NCBI GenBank assembly: GCA_030045175.1
Contig: JASIBM010000379.1
Coordinates: 1 to 10,954, forward strand
Reading direction: 5' to 3'
Length of the DNA: 10,954 nucleotides
From: Streptosporangiaceae bacterium
GTDB lineage: Bacteria; Actinomycetota; Actinomycetes; Streptosporangiales; Streptosporangiaceae
Made by a program: the position numbers and the translations under genes. Positions 1-9,821 of this stretch are shown here, piece by piece (position 1 is the stretch's first letter; each line of letters opens with the position of its first letter). Below the pieces are notes generated by a model that worked only from the letters and a program-made list of their open reading frames with translations, made no database searches and was not told where the DNA came from.

Positions 1-1
1 G

Positions 2-2089
<2,088 letters not shown>

Positions 2090-2099
2090 GCGAGGGCAC

Positions 2100-3179
2100 A
2101 TGAATATTGGCCGGCCTGCCCGGTGGGCAGTCGTCACGGTGCTCGCCCAGTTGTGCGCCGTCGCCACCGCGGCGCGGCCCGCCGTCGCTGCGACGGCCCC
2201 AGGCCCGGCGTTCACCGGATACCTCTGGTCCACAAGCTCCGCCCCGCCCCCGATTGATGACTACTTCGCATTCACCTCCGACGGCGGCGCGGTAGCAATC
2301 AGCCATCTGGCTACCGGCCGTTACTCGGCGACGTTCGGCCTTAGCCAGTTCCTGCCGGCCCCGGCCGTGCACGTCACGACGTATGGCCCAAGCGCGAACT
2401 GCGACGTGGCGGGCATGATCGTGGAGCCGACGCAGCTGACGGTGAACGTGAACTGCTACTCGCTCACCGGGTCGGCGCAGGACGCCACCTTCGACCTGCT
2501 CGCGGGTGAGCCTGGCGCCCAGCCAGGCGGAATCGTGGATTACGCGACGATTTTGCTAGGTCACCTGCATTTCTCTGGCAACTCCTCGCACCAGGCGAAC
2601 AAGATCATGCAGCTCGGCGTGGGGCGGTACGAGATCACCTTCGGCGGCCCCGCGAGCAAGGGCGTCGCCGGGACCGTCCAGGTGACCAACTTTGGCGCCG
2701 GCGGCAACTGCGTGGTGGCCGGCTGGCACGGCACCTCGGCTGGCGAGCTCGTCGACGTCGACTGCTTCTCGGCGAGCGGCCTGCGGGCGGACAAGTCGTT
2801 CGCCGTCGGATACGCGCGGCGCGGCAACCTGACCGGGGTCACCGGCGCCGCGACCGCCGACGCCTTCGCCAGCCGCCCGACGGCGGCGAGCTACTCACCC
2901 GCGGTACAGGACAACGACACGGCGGGCGCGCACGTCACCGTGCAACGCCAGGGCAGCGGGCAGTACCTGGTCACCTTCGCCCATTCCGGCGGCCCCTATC
3001 CGGCCGACGGCGGCGACGTGCAGGTGAGCGCCGTGGGAACCAGCGACAGGTACTGCTACGTCGTGAACTGGGGCGCAACCGTGAGCCCGCAGGCCCTGGT
3101 CAACTGCGTGGACAATCTTGGCATCCCGACCGACACGCCGTTCACGATCCAGTGGGTCAACGACGCGCCCCCGGCCTGA
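2100..3179 (+). CDS. Secreted protein of unknown function with three cysteine-pair repeats
   Basis: I do not recognise this family. The 359-residue product has a typical Sec signal peptide: a short basic n-region (GRPAR), a hydrophobic core at about residues 10-22, and a likely cut after AVA near residue 30. No lipobox, sortase motif or C-terminal membrane helix is seen, so the protein is probably released. The mature part consists of three diverged repeats (about residues 37-136, 137-240 and 241-359). Each has G-x-Y-x3-F (residues 73, 175, 287), V-x-V-x3-G, then C-x-V and a second Cys 17-18 residues later (Cys101/119, 204/222, 319/336), followed by an invariant C-x4-G-x3-D-x2-F. All six mature cysteines fall in these pairs, suggesting one disulfide per beta-rich unit (inference). 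The ATG at 2100 is preceded by GAGGG at 2092-2096, only 3 bases away, which is close for a Shine-Dalgarno. It lies 10 bases after glgX, but no role in glycogen metabolism can be inferred from the protein itself. Confidence 0.85.
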   Translation: MNIGRPARWAVVTVLAQLCAVATAARPAVAATAPGPAFTGYLWSTSSAPPPIDDYFAFTSDGGAVAISHLATGRYSATFGLSQFLPAPAVHVTTYGPSANCDVAGMIVEPTQLTVNVNCYSLTGSAQDATFDLLAGEPGAQPGGIVDYATILLGHLHFSGNSSHQANKIMQLGVGRYEITFGGPASKGVAGTVQVTNFGAGGNCVVAGWHGTSAGELVDVDCFSASGLRADKSFAVGYARRGNLTGVTGAATADAFASRPTAASYSPAVQDNDTAGAHVTVQRQGSGQYLVTFAHSGGPYPADGGDVQVSAVGTSDRYCYVVNWGATVSPQALVNCVDNLGIPTDTPFTIQWVNDAPPA

Positions 3180-3188
3180 GCCAGCCTG

Positions 3189-3210
3189 CCGGGCGCGCCG
3201 CCGCGCCCGG
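3189..3210 (+). terminator. Perfect GC hairpin after the secreted-protein gene
   Basis: A perfect 9-base inverted repeat (CCGGGCGCG / CGCGCCCGG) encloses a 4-base loop, CCGC at 3198-3201. It starts 10 bases after the TGA at 3177-3179. There is no U-tract after it, which is common for actinobacterial terminators. It may end or attenuate transcription from glgX and the secreted-protein gene. It lies just upstream of a candidate promoter for the next gene. Confidence 0.55.
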
Positions 3211-3214
3211 ACAG

Positions 3215-3220
3215 TAAGTT
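3215..3220 (+). promoter_or_regulatory. Candidate -10 element for a leaderless transcript
   Basis: TAAGTT fits the actinobacterial -10 pattern TAnnnT and ends 7 bases before the GTG at 3228. That spacing would put the transcription start at or near the start codon. It agrees with the lack of a usable Shine-Dalgarno: the only purine-rich bases (AAAGG, 3222-3226) sit against the start codon. No good -35 is evident, because the expected region falls inside the preceding hairpin. Confidence 0.4.
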
Positions 3221-3227
3221 CAAAGGC

Positions 3228-4025
3228 GTGCGCGAGATCTTTCCCGGATCGGCGCGGCTTGGGACGGCCGATCCGCTGCCCGGCCAGCCCGGTGCCGCTG
3301 ACCAGCCCGGCGACCTGATCGACGAGCTCGCCGCTCGTTACGCCTACCCGGACCGGCTCTGGGTCCGGGCAAACATGATCATGAGCGTGGATGGAGCTGG
3401 CGCCGTGGCTGGCCGGTCCGGCGGGCTCTCCGGCGTGGCCGACCGGCTCGTCTTCTCGGTGCTGCGCAGCCTCGCCGATGTCATCCTGGTCGGCGCGGGC
3501 ACCGCTCGGGCCGAGAACTACGGCAGGGCCAGGCCAGGGAACCTGTGGCCGCGGCTAAGGGCGGGCCGGGCCGTAACCCCGCCGATCGCGGTGCTCACCC
3601 GGCGGCTCGACCTGGACCTGCGCGGCAGGTTGCTTGGCGACGACGCGGCCGGCGACGACCTCGCCAGGCCAATCATCTTGACCACGCGCGCGGCGCCCGC
3701 GGCCAAGGTCACGGCGGCGGCCAAGGTCGCCGACGTGATCGTCGGCACTGACGACATGAGCCCGGCCGCGGCCATTGACGCGCTCGCGGGCCTCGGGCAC
3801 AAGAAGATCCTCACCGAGGGCGGGCCCACCCTGCTTGGCCAGCTCGTGACCGCCGGCCTGCTCGACGAGCTATGCCTGACCGTCAGCCCGGTGCTCGAAG
3901 GCGCCCAGGCCACCCGGATCATCGCGGCGCCTAGCCTGCCCCCGGGACAGGCCGGGCTCAGGCTCGCGATGGTGCTTGAAGACGCGGGATTCCTGCTGAC
4001 CAGGTACGTCCGCGCCGGAAGCTGA
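3228..4025 (+). CDS. Pyrimidine reductase family protein (RibD C-terminal domain)
   Basis: A 265-residue stand-alone reductase with the dihydrofolate-reductase-like fold of the RibD C-terminal domain. In bifunctional RibD this domain reduces the deaminated pyrimidine intermediate of riboflavin synthesis using NADPH. Visible motifs are RANMIMSVDG (residues 47-56), LVGAGTARAENYG (87-99, nucleotide and substrate contacts in the family), and ILTEGGPTLLGQL (194-206) followed by LCLTVSPVL (215-223). There is no N-terminal deaminase domain with zinc-binding His/Cys motifs, so it is not full RibD. Many actinobacteria carry such separate RibD_C proteins, most without proven substrates. A role in flavin or deazaflavin (F420/FO) related chemistry is possible but is not shown by these neighbours. 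The GTG at 3228 is chosen because the reading frame and the leaderless-type promoter agree; a slightly later start is possible because residues 1-40 are poorly conserved. Confidence 0.88.
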   Translation: MREIFPGSARLGTADPLPGQPGAADQPGDLIDELAARYAYPDRLWVRANMIMSVDGAGAVAGRSGGLSGVADRLVFSVLRSLADVILVGAGTARAENYGRARPGNLWPRLRAGRAVTPPIAVLTRRLDLDLRGRLLGDDAAGDDLARPIILTTRAAPAAKVTAAAKVADVIVGTDDMSPAAAIDALAGLGHKKILTEGGPTLLGQLVTAGLLDELCLTVSPVLEGAQATRIIAAPSLPPGQAGLRLAMVLEDAGFLLTRYVRAGS

Positions 4026-4033
4026 CAGCGCTC

Positions 4034-4375
4034 CTAGGCCCTGCTGCCCTGGCGCAGGCGGTCGAGCGCCTCGGCCAGGATCGCCGCGCCGTCATTGGCC
4101 GAACGGCGCTCCTTGACGTACGCCAGGTGGGTCTTGTAGGGCTCGGCGTGCGGCGGGGACGGCGGGCTCGCGGCGTCGCGCCCGGCGGGCACGCCGCAAC
4201 GCGGGCAGTCCCAGGTCTCAGGAACCGGAGCGTCGTTGGCGAAGCTCGGCACCGTCTCGTGTCCGTTACAGCAATAGAACGACACCCGCACCCGCGGCGC
4301 GGCCTCGCCCCGCTCTGCCTCCCCCATGGGCCCGGCGCCAACACGGCTACCACGGATGGCGTTACCACTACTCAC
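4034..4375 (-). CDS. RbpA-family RNA polymerase-binding protein (paralogue-like)
   Basis: The 113-residue product resembles RbpA, the actinobacterial factor that binds RNA polymerase and group 1/2 sigma factors and stabilises the promoter open complex. The N-terminus has the RGSR motif (residues 8-11) and an APR motif (26-28). The zinc ribbon is intact as C35-x3-H39 ... C57-x2-C60, with an extra Cys36. The C-terminal part (KTHLAYVKERRS then an amphipathic helix, residues 81-108) corresponds to the sigma-interacting segment THWDMLxERR of canonical RbpA. Between them, where canonical RbpA has a lysine-rich basic linker (from memory), this protein has a Ser/Pro-rich stretch (residues 67-80) with no Lys or Arg. 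It could therefore be a specialised paralogue rather than the main RbpA, so I give no symbol. The GTG start is supported by GGAAAGAGG at 4382-4390. It lies 59 bases after secG and is convergent with the reductase gene 8 bases beyond its stop. Confidence 0.85.
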   Translation of the reverse strand: MSSGNAIRGSRVGAGPMGEAERGEAAPRVRVSFYCCNGHETVPSFANDAPVPETWDCPRCGVPAGRDAASPPSPPHAEPYKTHLAYVKERRSANDGAAILAEALDRLRQGSRA

Positions 4376-4381
4376 CGCTTG

Positions 4382-4390
4382 CCTCTTTCC
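4382..4390 (-). promoter_or_regulatory. Ribosome binding site of the RbpA-like gene
   Basis: GGAAAGAGG on the minus strand lies 6 bases upstream of the GTG at 4373-4375 and fixes that start. The 59 bases between secG and this gene (4376-4434) show no TAnnnT -10 element and no strong hairpin, so read-through from secG is the simplest reading. Confidence 0.6.
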
Positions 4391-4434
4391 AGTTTCCCAG
4401 ACGGCGCTTACCGGCCCGCATCAGCCGCGCAGCG

Positions 4435-4674
4435 TCAGCGATTCAGCAGCAGGCCGAGCACGACGATGCAGACGAACCACAAGATCCCCGTGAAGATCGT
4501 GATGCGGTCGAGGTTCCGCTCCACGACGGAGGAAGATCCAAGTGAGGACGACATGCCACCACCGAACAAGTCGGAGAGCCCGCCGCCCTTGCCCTTGTGC
4601 AGCAGCACGAGCAGCACCATGAGCAGGCTCGTGATGATCAGGACGATGGAGAACGCGATCGTCAGAGCTGACAC
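4435..4674 (-). CDS. secG: Preprotein translocase subunit SecG
   Basis: A 79-residue membrane protein of the SecYEG translocon, which assists SecA-driven protein export. It shows the whole family pattern: a first membrane helix at about residues 5-26, a cytoplasmic Gly-rich loop GKGGGLSDLFGGG (28-40), a short Ser-rich linker leading to VVERNLDRIT (50-59), and a second helix at about 59-77. Length is normal for the family. The GTG start (4672-4674) is preceded by GGAAGGA about 8 bases upstream. The gene lies 27 bases after tpiA, an order that recurs in many actinobacteria and some Firmicutes, so it is likely transcribed with the glycolytic genes. Confidence 0.96.
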   Translation of the reverse strand: MSALTIAFSIVLIITSLLMVLLVLLHKGKGGGLSDLFGGGMSSSLGSSSVVERNLDRITIFTGILWFVCIVVLGLLLNR

Positions 4675-4701
4675 TGTCGTGGTCCTTCCGAGTAACTCTG
4701 A

Positions 4702-5490
4702 TCAGGCGTACGTCTCACGATAACGGCAGATCCTCACGAATCCCTCGTAATCAAGACTAGCGCCGCCGACCAGCGCGCCGTCGATGTCTGGCTGCGCCAT
4801 GATGCCAGGCATGTTATCGGGCTTTACTGATCCCCCATACAGGATACGCACTGCCGCGCCCACTTCGGGACCATGGCGACCGGAAACACGTTGCCTGATC
4901 GCCGCGCAGACCTCCTGCGCGTCCTCCGGCGCGGCCACCTCACCGGTACCAATAGCCCAAATTGGTTCATAAGCCACGATCATGCCGGATGCCTGGCCCG
5001 CGCTCAGGCCATCGGTGCCCGCGTCAAGCTGGCGCAGGCAGTACTCGAGGTACTCGTCTCCGCGCCGCACGGACAGCGGCTCGCCCACGCACAGCACCGG
5101 CGCCATCTCGTTCGCGACGATGGCCCGGACCTTCGCGCCAACCAGCGCGTCGTCCTCGCCGTGGTAATGGCGCCGCTCCGAGTGCCCGGCGAGGACGAAG
5201 CCGCAGCCGAGCTTGGCCAGCATCCGCCCGCTTACGTCACCGGTGTAGGCGCCGTCGGCATGCGGCGAGATGTCCTGCGCGCCATACCGCAGCCGCAGCT
5301 TGTCACCTTGGACCAGCGTCTGGACGCTGCGCAGCGAGGTGAACGGCGGGAGCACGACCACGTCGACGGCGTCGTAGTCCTTCGCCGTGAGCCGGAAGGC
5401 TAGCTGCTGGGTGAGGGCGAGCGCCTCGAAGTGGTTGTTGTGCATCTTCCAGTTGCCCGCTATCAGCGGCTTGCGGCCACCCTTGGTCAC
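4702..5490 (-). CDS. tpiA: Triosephosphate isomerase
   Basis: Cytoplasmic (beta/alpha)8-barrel enzyme interconverting dihydroxyacetone phosphate and glyceraldehyde 3-phosphate. The 262-residue length is normal. The catalytic set is complete: Asn13 and Lys15 in AGNWKM, His103 in AGHSERR, and Glu175 in AYEPIWAIGTG. The flexible loop 6 follows Glu175. The phosphate-binding motifs YGGSVKPDN (218-226) and GALVGGASL (238-246) are present. Loop 6 reads GTGE rather than the common GTGK; from memory, variation here occurs in actinobacteria. The GTG start overlaps the pgk stop as GTGA (5487-5490). There is no strong Shine-Dalgarno of its own, so translational coupling to pgk is likely. Confidence 0.98.
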   Translation of the reverse strand: MTKGGRKPLIAGNWKMHNNHFEALALTQQLAFRLTAKDYDAVDVVVLPPFTSLRSVQTLVQGDKLRLRYGAQDISPHADGAYTGDVSGRMLAKLGCGFVLAGHSERRHYHGEDDALVGAKVRAIVANEMAPVLCVGEPLSVRRGDEYLEYCLRQLDAGTDGLSAGQASGMIVAYEPIWAIGTGEVAAPEDAQEVCAAIRQRVSGRHGPEVGAAVRILYGGSVKPDNMPGIMAQPDIDGALVGGASLDYEGFVRICRYRETYA

Positions 5491-6707
5491 TGGCCACCAT
5501 CCAGCGCCGCGAGCCCCGGCAGCGTCTTGCCCTCCAGGTACTCCAGGCTGGCCCCGCCGCCGGTGGAGATGTGGCTGAATGCGGAGTCGGGGAAGCCGAG
5601 CACCCGGATGGCCGCCGCGGAGTCACCGCCGCCGACCACCGTCAGGCCCCGCACCTGGCTAACCGCTTCGGCCACCGCCCTGGTGCCCGCGGCGAAGGCA
5701 GGGAACTCGAAGACGCCCACGGGGCCGTTCCAGAACACCGTCCTGGCGTCGGCGAGCTTGCTCGCGAACAACGCGCGGGTGGCCGGCCCGATGTCTAGGC
5801 TCTCCCGGTCCGCGGGAAAGCCAGTGACCGGGTAGACGTCGTGCTCGGCGTCCGCCGCGTACCTGGTCGCGCCGACGAGGTCAACGGGCAGCACGATCTC
5901 CACGCCCCGCCGCTCAGCCTCCGCGAGGACGTCAGCCACCCGGCCGATCTGCTCCCGCTCGAGCAGCGACCGGCCTACCTCGAGGCCGCGGGCGGCGAGG
6001 AACGTGTAGGACATGCCCCCCCCGATGATCAGACGGTCCGCCTTAGCGAGCAGGTTCGCGATCACGGCCAGCTTGTCAGACGGCTTCGCGCCGCCGAGCA
6101 CGACCACGTAGGGCCGGTCCGGGCTCGAGGTCAGCCGGCCTAGCACGGCGACCTCGGCCTGCACGAGTTCTCCCGCCGCGTGCGGCAGCAGCGCTGGGAC
6201 ATCGTATACGCTCGCGTGCTTGCGATGCAGCGCGCCGAAGCCGTCACCGACGTATGCCTGGGCCATGGCGGCCAGGCCGGCCGCCAGGACGGCCCGCTGC
6301 GCGTCATCCTTGGCCGTCTCGGCCGGGGAGAACCTGACGTTCTCTAGCAGGCCGACGTCGCCATCGGCTAGCGATCCGGCGACCTGGGCGGCCGACGGGC
6401 CGACCACGTCGGACGCGAAGGAGACCGGCCTGCCGAGCAGGTCGCAGAGCCGGTCGGCAACCGGCCGCAGCGACGGGCCACCCGCCGCCCTCGCGGCGAA
6501 GTCGGCCCCAGCCGGGCGACCCAGGTGGGCGCAGATCAGCACTCTCGCGCCCCGGCCTGCCAGCTCGGTGACGGTCGGCAGGCTCGCCCTGATCCGGCGG
6601 TCGTCGGTGATCACCTGGTCCGCGCGACCCACGCCGAGCGGCACGTTGAGGTCGGCACGGAGCAGCACGACCCGCCCGCCGACCTCCAGGTCATGGACAC
6701 CCCTCAT
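5487..6707 (-). CDS. pgk: Phosphoglycerate kinase
   Basis: Cytoplasmic kinase transferring phosphate from 1,3-bisphosphoglycerate to ADP, the first ATP-yielding step of lower glycolysis. The 406 residues form two domains. The N-terminal substrate domain has RADLNVPL (17-24), HLGRP (61-65), ENVRF (122-126) and FGALHRKHASVYD (157-169). The C-terminal nucleotide domain has LGGAKPSDK (204-212), IIGGGMSYTF (227-236), FWNGPVGVFE (325-334), VGGGDS (358-363) and HISTGGGASLEYLEG (379-393). The ATG at 6705-6707 lies 15 bases after the gap stop, with only a modest GGGA-type Shine-Dalgarno upstream. No frameshift or missing motif is seen. Confidence 0.98.
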   Translation of the reverse strand: MRGVHDLEVGGRVVLLRADLNVPLGVGRADQVITDDRRIRASLPTVTELAGRGARVLICAHLGRPAGADFAARAAGGPSLRPVADRLCDLLGRPVSFASDVVGPSAAQVAGSLADGDVGLLENVRFSPAETAKDDAQRAVLAAGLAAMAQAYVGDGFGALHRKHASVYDVPALLPHAAGELVQAEVAVLGRLTSSPDRPYVVVLGGAKPSDKLAVIANLLAKADRLIIGGGMSYTFLAARGLEVGRSLLEREQIGRVADVLAEAERRGVEIVLPVDLVGATRYAADAEHDVYPVTGFPADRESLDIGPATRALFASKLADARTVFWNGPVGVFEFPAFAAGTRAVAEAVSQVRGLTVVGGGDSAAAIRVLGFPDSAFSHISTGGGASLEYLEGKTLPGLAALDGGQ

Positions 6708-6722
6708 GGCACCGCTTCGTCC

Positions 6723-7739
<1,017 letters not shown>

Positions 7740-7860
7740 GCGGTGCTCCCCAGTAGTAGCTTCCGTCACACGCCGGTGCCGCCAGCGCAGTCGCCCCGAT
7801 CGCTGATCAAGGCGCCACGCGCACGATAACACCGGGCACGGCTATGGGACAGGTGCGGGA
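7740..7860 (-). promoter_or_regulatory. whiA-gap intergenic region with weak promoter candidate
   Basis: These 121 bases separate the whiA stop from the gap start and carry no gene. On the minus strand TATCGT (7823-7828) fits the TAnnnT -10 pattern. The -35 position holds only a poor match (CTGTCC/TGTCCC). If used, it would give a leader of roughly 75 bases. A short GATC-AGC-GATC repeat (about 7797-7807) is visible. I see no convincing intrinsic terminator and no clear inverted-repeat operator. Confidence 0.3.
7746..7751 (-). promoter_or_regulatory. Ribosome binding site that fixes the gap start
   Basis: GGGGAG on the minus strand, 6 bases from the GTG at 7739, supports the short (338-residue) form of Gap. 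It argues against translation from the in-frame codon at 7832, which would add a low-complexity Arg-rich extension. Confidence 0.7.
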
Positions 7861-8841
7861 TCAGGGGCCGAGCATCTCGGGAGTCAGCTGAGCCTCGGTG
7901 GTCGGGATGCCAAGCTCGCTCGCGCGCTTGTCTGCGAGCGCGAGCAGCCGCCTGATCCGGCCGGCGATCGCGTCCTTGGTCAGCGGAGGGTCGGCGAGCT
8001 GGCCAAGCTCTTCCAGGCTGGCCTGACGGTGCTTGATCCGAAGCTGGCCGGCCACGATGAGGTGCTCGGGGGCCTCTTCGCCGAGTATCTCGAGCGCGCG
8101 CTCCACCCTGGCGCCGGCCGCCACCGCCGCCCGCGCGCTCCTGCGCAGGTTGGCGTCGTCGAAGTTCGCGAGCCGGTTGGCCGTGCCGCGCACGGCACGC
8201 CGTACCCTTCGCTCCTCCCAGGCAAGCACGCTCTCGTGCGCGCCGAGCCTGGCCAGGATCGCGCTGATCGCGTCGCCGTCGCGGATCACGACCCGGTCCA
8301 CGCCGCGCACGTCGCGCGCCTTGGCCTGGATCCGCAGCCGCCGGGCCGCGCCGACCATGGCGAGCGCCACCTCCGGCCCTGGGCAGGTCAGCTCCAGCGA
8401 CATGGACCGGCCTGGCTCAGTAAGCGAGCCATGGGCGAGGAACGCGCCGCGCCACGCCGCCTCGCAGTCGCAGGTGCTCCCCGCCACGACCTGCCTGGGC
8501 AGCCCGCGAACCGGGTGGCCGCGGGCGTCTACCAGCCCGGCCTGCCTGGCCAGGCTGTCGCCGTCCTTGCTGACCCGCACGACGTACCTGTTGCCCTTGC
8601 GCAGCCCGCTCGGCGCCAGGACGATCAGCTCGGACCTGTGGCCGAAGATCTCGATGATGTCGTTGCGCAGCCGCCGCGCGACCACCCCCGTGTCGAGCTC
8701 GGCTTCCACGAAGATGTAGCCGTTGCGCAGGTGCAAGCCGCCGGCGAAGCGCAGCAGCGTGGACACCTCGGCCTTGCGGCAGCACGGCTTGAGCACCTTG
8801 ACGCGGCTGAGCTCGTCCTTCACCAGGCTGGTCAGCGCCAC
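7861..8841 (-). CDS. whiA: DNA-binding protein WhiA
   Basis: A transcription factor conserved in Gram-positives. In Streptomyces it acts with WhiB to start sporulation septation by binding a GACAC motif. Family architecture: a degenerate LAGLIDADG homing-endonuclease-like fold (about residues 10-200) joined to a C-terminal helix-turn-helix domain (about 220-305). Visible signatures are CCRKAEV (20-26), RFAGGLH (31-37), EAAWRGAFLAHGSLTEPGR (127-145), NRLANFDDANLRRSARAA (222-239) and LADPPLTKDAIAGRIRRLL (282-300). I start it at the GTG 8839-8841 (326 residues, MALTSLVKDE) because that aligns with the remembered Streptomyces N-terminus MAMTAAVKDE. A GTG three codons upstream (8850) is the alternative; it would overlap the yvcK stop as GTGA. 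The purine run GAGGGGGA at 8851-8858 could serve either. Confidence 0.96.
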   Translation of the reverse strand: MALTSLVKDELSRVKVLKPCCRKAEVSTLLRFAGGLHLRNGYIFVEAELDTGVVARRLRNDIIEIFGHRSELIVLAPSGLRKGNRYVVRVSKDGDSLARQAGLVDARGHPVRGLPRQVVAGSTCDCEAAWRGAFLAHGSLTEPGRSMSLELTCPGPEVALAMVGAARRLRIQAKARDVRGVDRVVIRDGDAISAILARLGAHESVLAWEERRVRRAVRGTANRLANFDDANLRRSARAAVAAGARVERALEILGEEAPEHLIVAGQLRIKHRQASLEELGQLADPPLTKDAIAGRIRRLLALADKRASELGIPTTEAQLTPEMLGP

Positions 8842-8846
8842 TGGCC

Positions 8847-9821
8847 TCACTCCCCCTCGAATATGCGCCCGAGCGCGCCTGCCAGGCGCCGCGGGTCGTG
8901 ACGGTCAGGCCGGCCGGCCATGGCCAGGTCGGCGAGGACCAGCCGTCCCCCGAGCTGGTCCGTCGCCGCGATCAGCTCGGCTGTGGTGTCCCGCACCGCC
9001 GCCCGGTCCGCTAGCACTACGTCGATCGCCATCTTCTGCGCATGCCTGGCAAGCACCTCCAGGTGAGCGCGCGGGGAGAAGCCGTCGGTCTCCCCCGGCT
9101 GTGGCGCCAGGTTCAGCGTCACCAGCCGTCGCGCCGGGGTGGCGACGAGGGCGTCGGCCAGGTCAGGCACCAGCAGGTGCGGGATGACGCTGGTGAACCA
9201 CGAGCCGGGCCCTAGCACCACCCAGTCTGCCTCCTCGACCGCTCGCACGGCCTGCGGGCATGCGGGCGGATCGGCAGGTACCAATGACATTGACCGTACT
9301 CGACCGGTCGTCGTCGCGCAGGCGACCTGACCGCGAACGGTGGTTATCTCATCAGGGCGCTCCGGGTCAATTCCCTCCACTTCGGCCGCGAGCTCCAGCG
9401 GAACCGAAGCCATCGGCAGCACCCGGCCGTGCGCTCCGAGCAGCCTGCCCACCCAGTCAAGGCCTTGCACGGTGTCGCCGAGCAGCTCCCACAGGGCCAC
9501 GATGAGCAGGTTGCCGACCGCGTGACCGCCAAGCTCGCCAGACCCGGTGAACCTGTGCTGCACTACCTTGCTCCAGGTGGTGCCCCACGAGTCGTCCCCG
9601 CACAACGCGGCGAGCGCCATCCTCAGGTCACCTGGCGGCAGCACGCCGTACTCGCGGCGCAGCCTGCCGCTGGAGCCGCCATCGTCCGCGACCGTGACGA
9701 TCGCGGTGAGGTCGCGGGTAACCCGGCGCAGCGCCGATAGCGACGCGTGCAGGCCATGGCCGCCGCCCAGCGCCACCACCCGGCGCCGGACCGGACGGGG
9801 GCCGTTGGCGGCGCTACTCAC
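8847..9821 (-). CDS. yvcK: YvcK/CofD-family regulator (gluconeogenesis factor-like)
   Basis: A 324-residue cytoplasmic protein of the YvcK family, related in fold to CofD (2-phospho-L-lactate transferase). In Bacillus and mycobacteria the family (CuvA in M. tuberculosis) is tied to growth on gluconeogenic carbon and to cell-envelope synthesis, and YvcK binds UDP-sugars. Motifs: the glycine-rich nucleotide loop ALGGGHGLHASLSAL (17-31), ADDGGSSGRLR (45-55), PPGDLRMALAALC (62-74), GGHAVGNLLI (98-107), GPGSWFTSVIPHLL (204-217) and NLAPQPGETDGFS (237-249). The presence of HAVGNL and SWFTSV with the YvcK-type spacing argues against true CofD. The GTG start overlaps the end of rapZ by 8 bases and has no evident Shine-Dalgarno, suggesting coupled translation. 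Confidence 0.95.
   Translation of the reverse strand: MSSAANGPRPVRRRVVALGGGHGLHASLSALRRVTRDLTAIVTVADDGGSSGRLRREYGVLPPGDLRMALAALCGDDSWGTTWSKVVQHRFTGSGELGGHAVGNLLIVALWELLGDTVQGLDWVGRLLGAHGRVLPMASVPLELAAEVEGIDPERPDEITTVRGQVACATTTGRVRSMSLVPADPPACPQAVRAVEEADWVVLGPGSWFTSVIPHLLVPDLADALVATPARRLVTLNLAPQPGETDGFSPRAHLEVLARHAQKMAIDVVLADRAAVRDTTAELIAATDQLGGRLVLADLAMAGRPDRHDPRRLAGALGRIFEGE
8851..8858 (-). promoter_or_regulatory. Ribosome binding site of whiA, inside the end of yvcK
   Basis: GAGGGGGA on the minus strand. Its GG(A/G) core lies 9 bases from the GTG at 8841, a comfortable spacing, but only about 4 bases from the GTG at 8850. It therefore favours the shorter WhiA without excluding the longer one. 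Confidence 0.5.

Noticed and set aside
2100..2190. Lipoprotein signal for the secreted repeat protein (Cys19 in the hydrophobic core)
   Set aside because: The residues before Cys19 (LAQL) do not fit a lipobox, which needs a small residue just before Cys. An AxA-type site follows near residue 30.
3228..4025. Calling the reductase gene ribD
   Set aside because: Only the reductase (RibD_C) half is present, with no deaminase domain and no other riboflavin genes nearby.
4669..4677. GACACTGTC at the secG start as a WhiA site
   Set aside because: It contains the GACAC motif, but GACAC also occurs many times inside coding sequence in this window (glgX, the secreted-protein gene, pgk, whiA). A single copy at a start codon is not above chance.
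4127..4723. Plus-strand frame over the RbpA-like gene and secG
   Set aside because: Low-complexity sequence opposite two genes with clear family motifs and ribosome binding sites.
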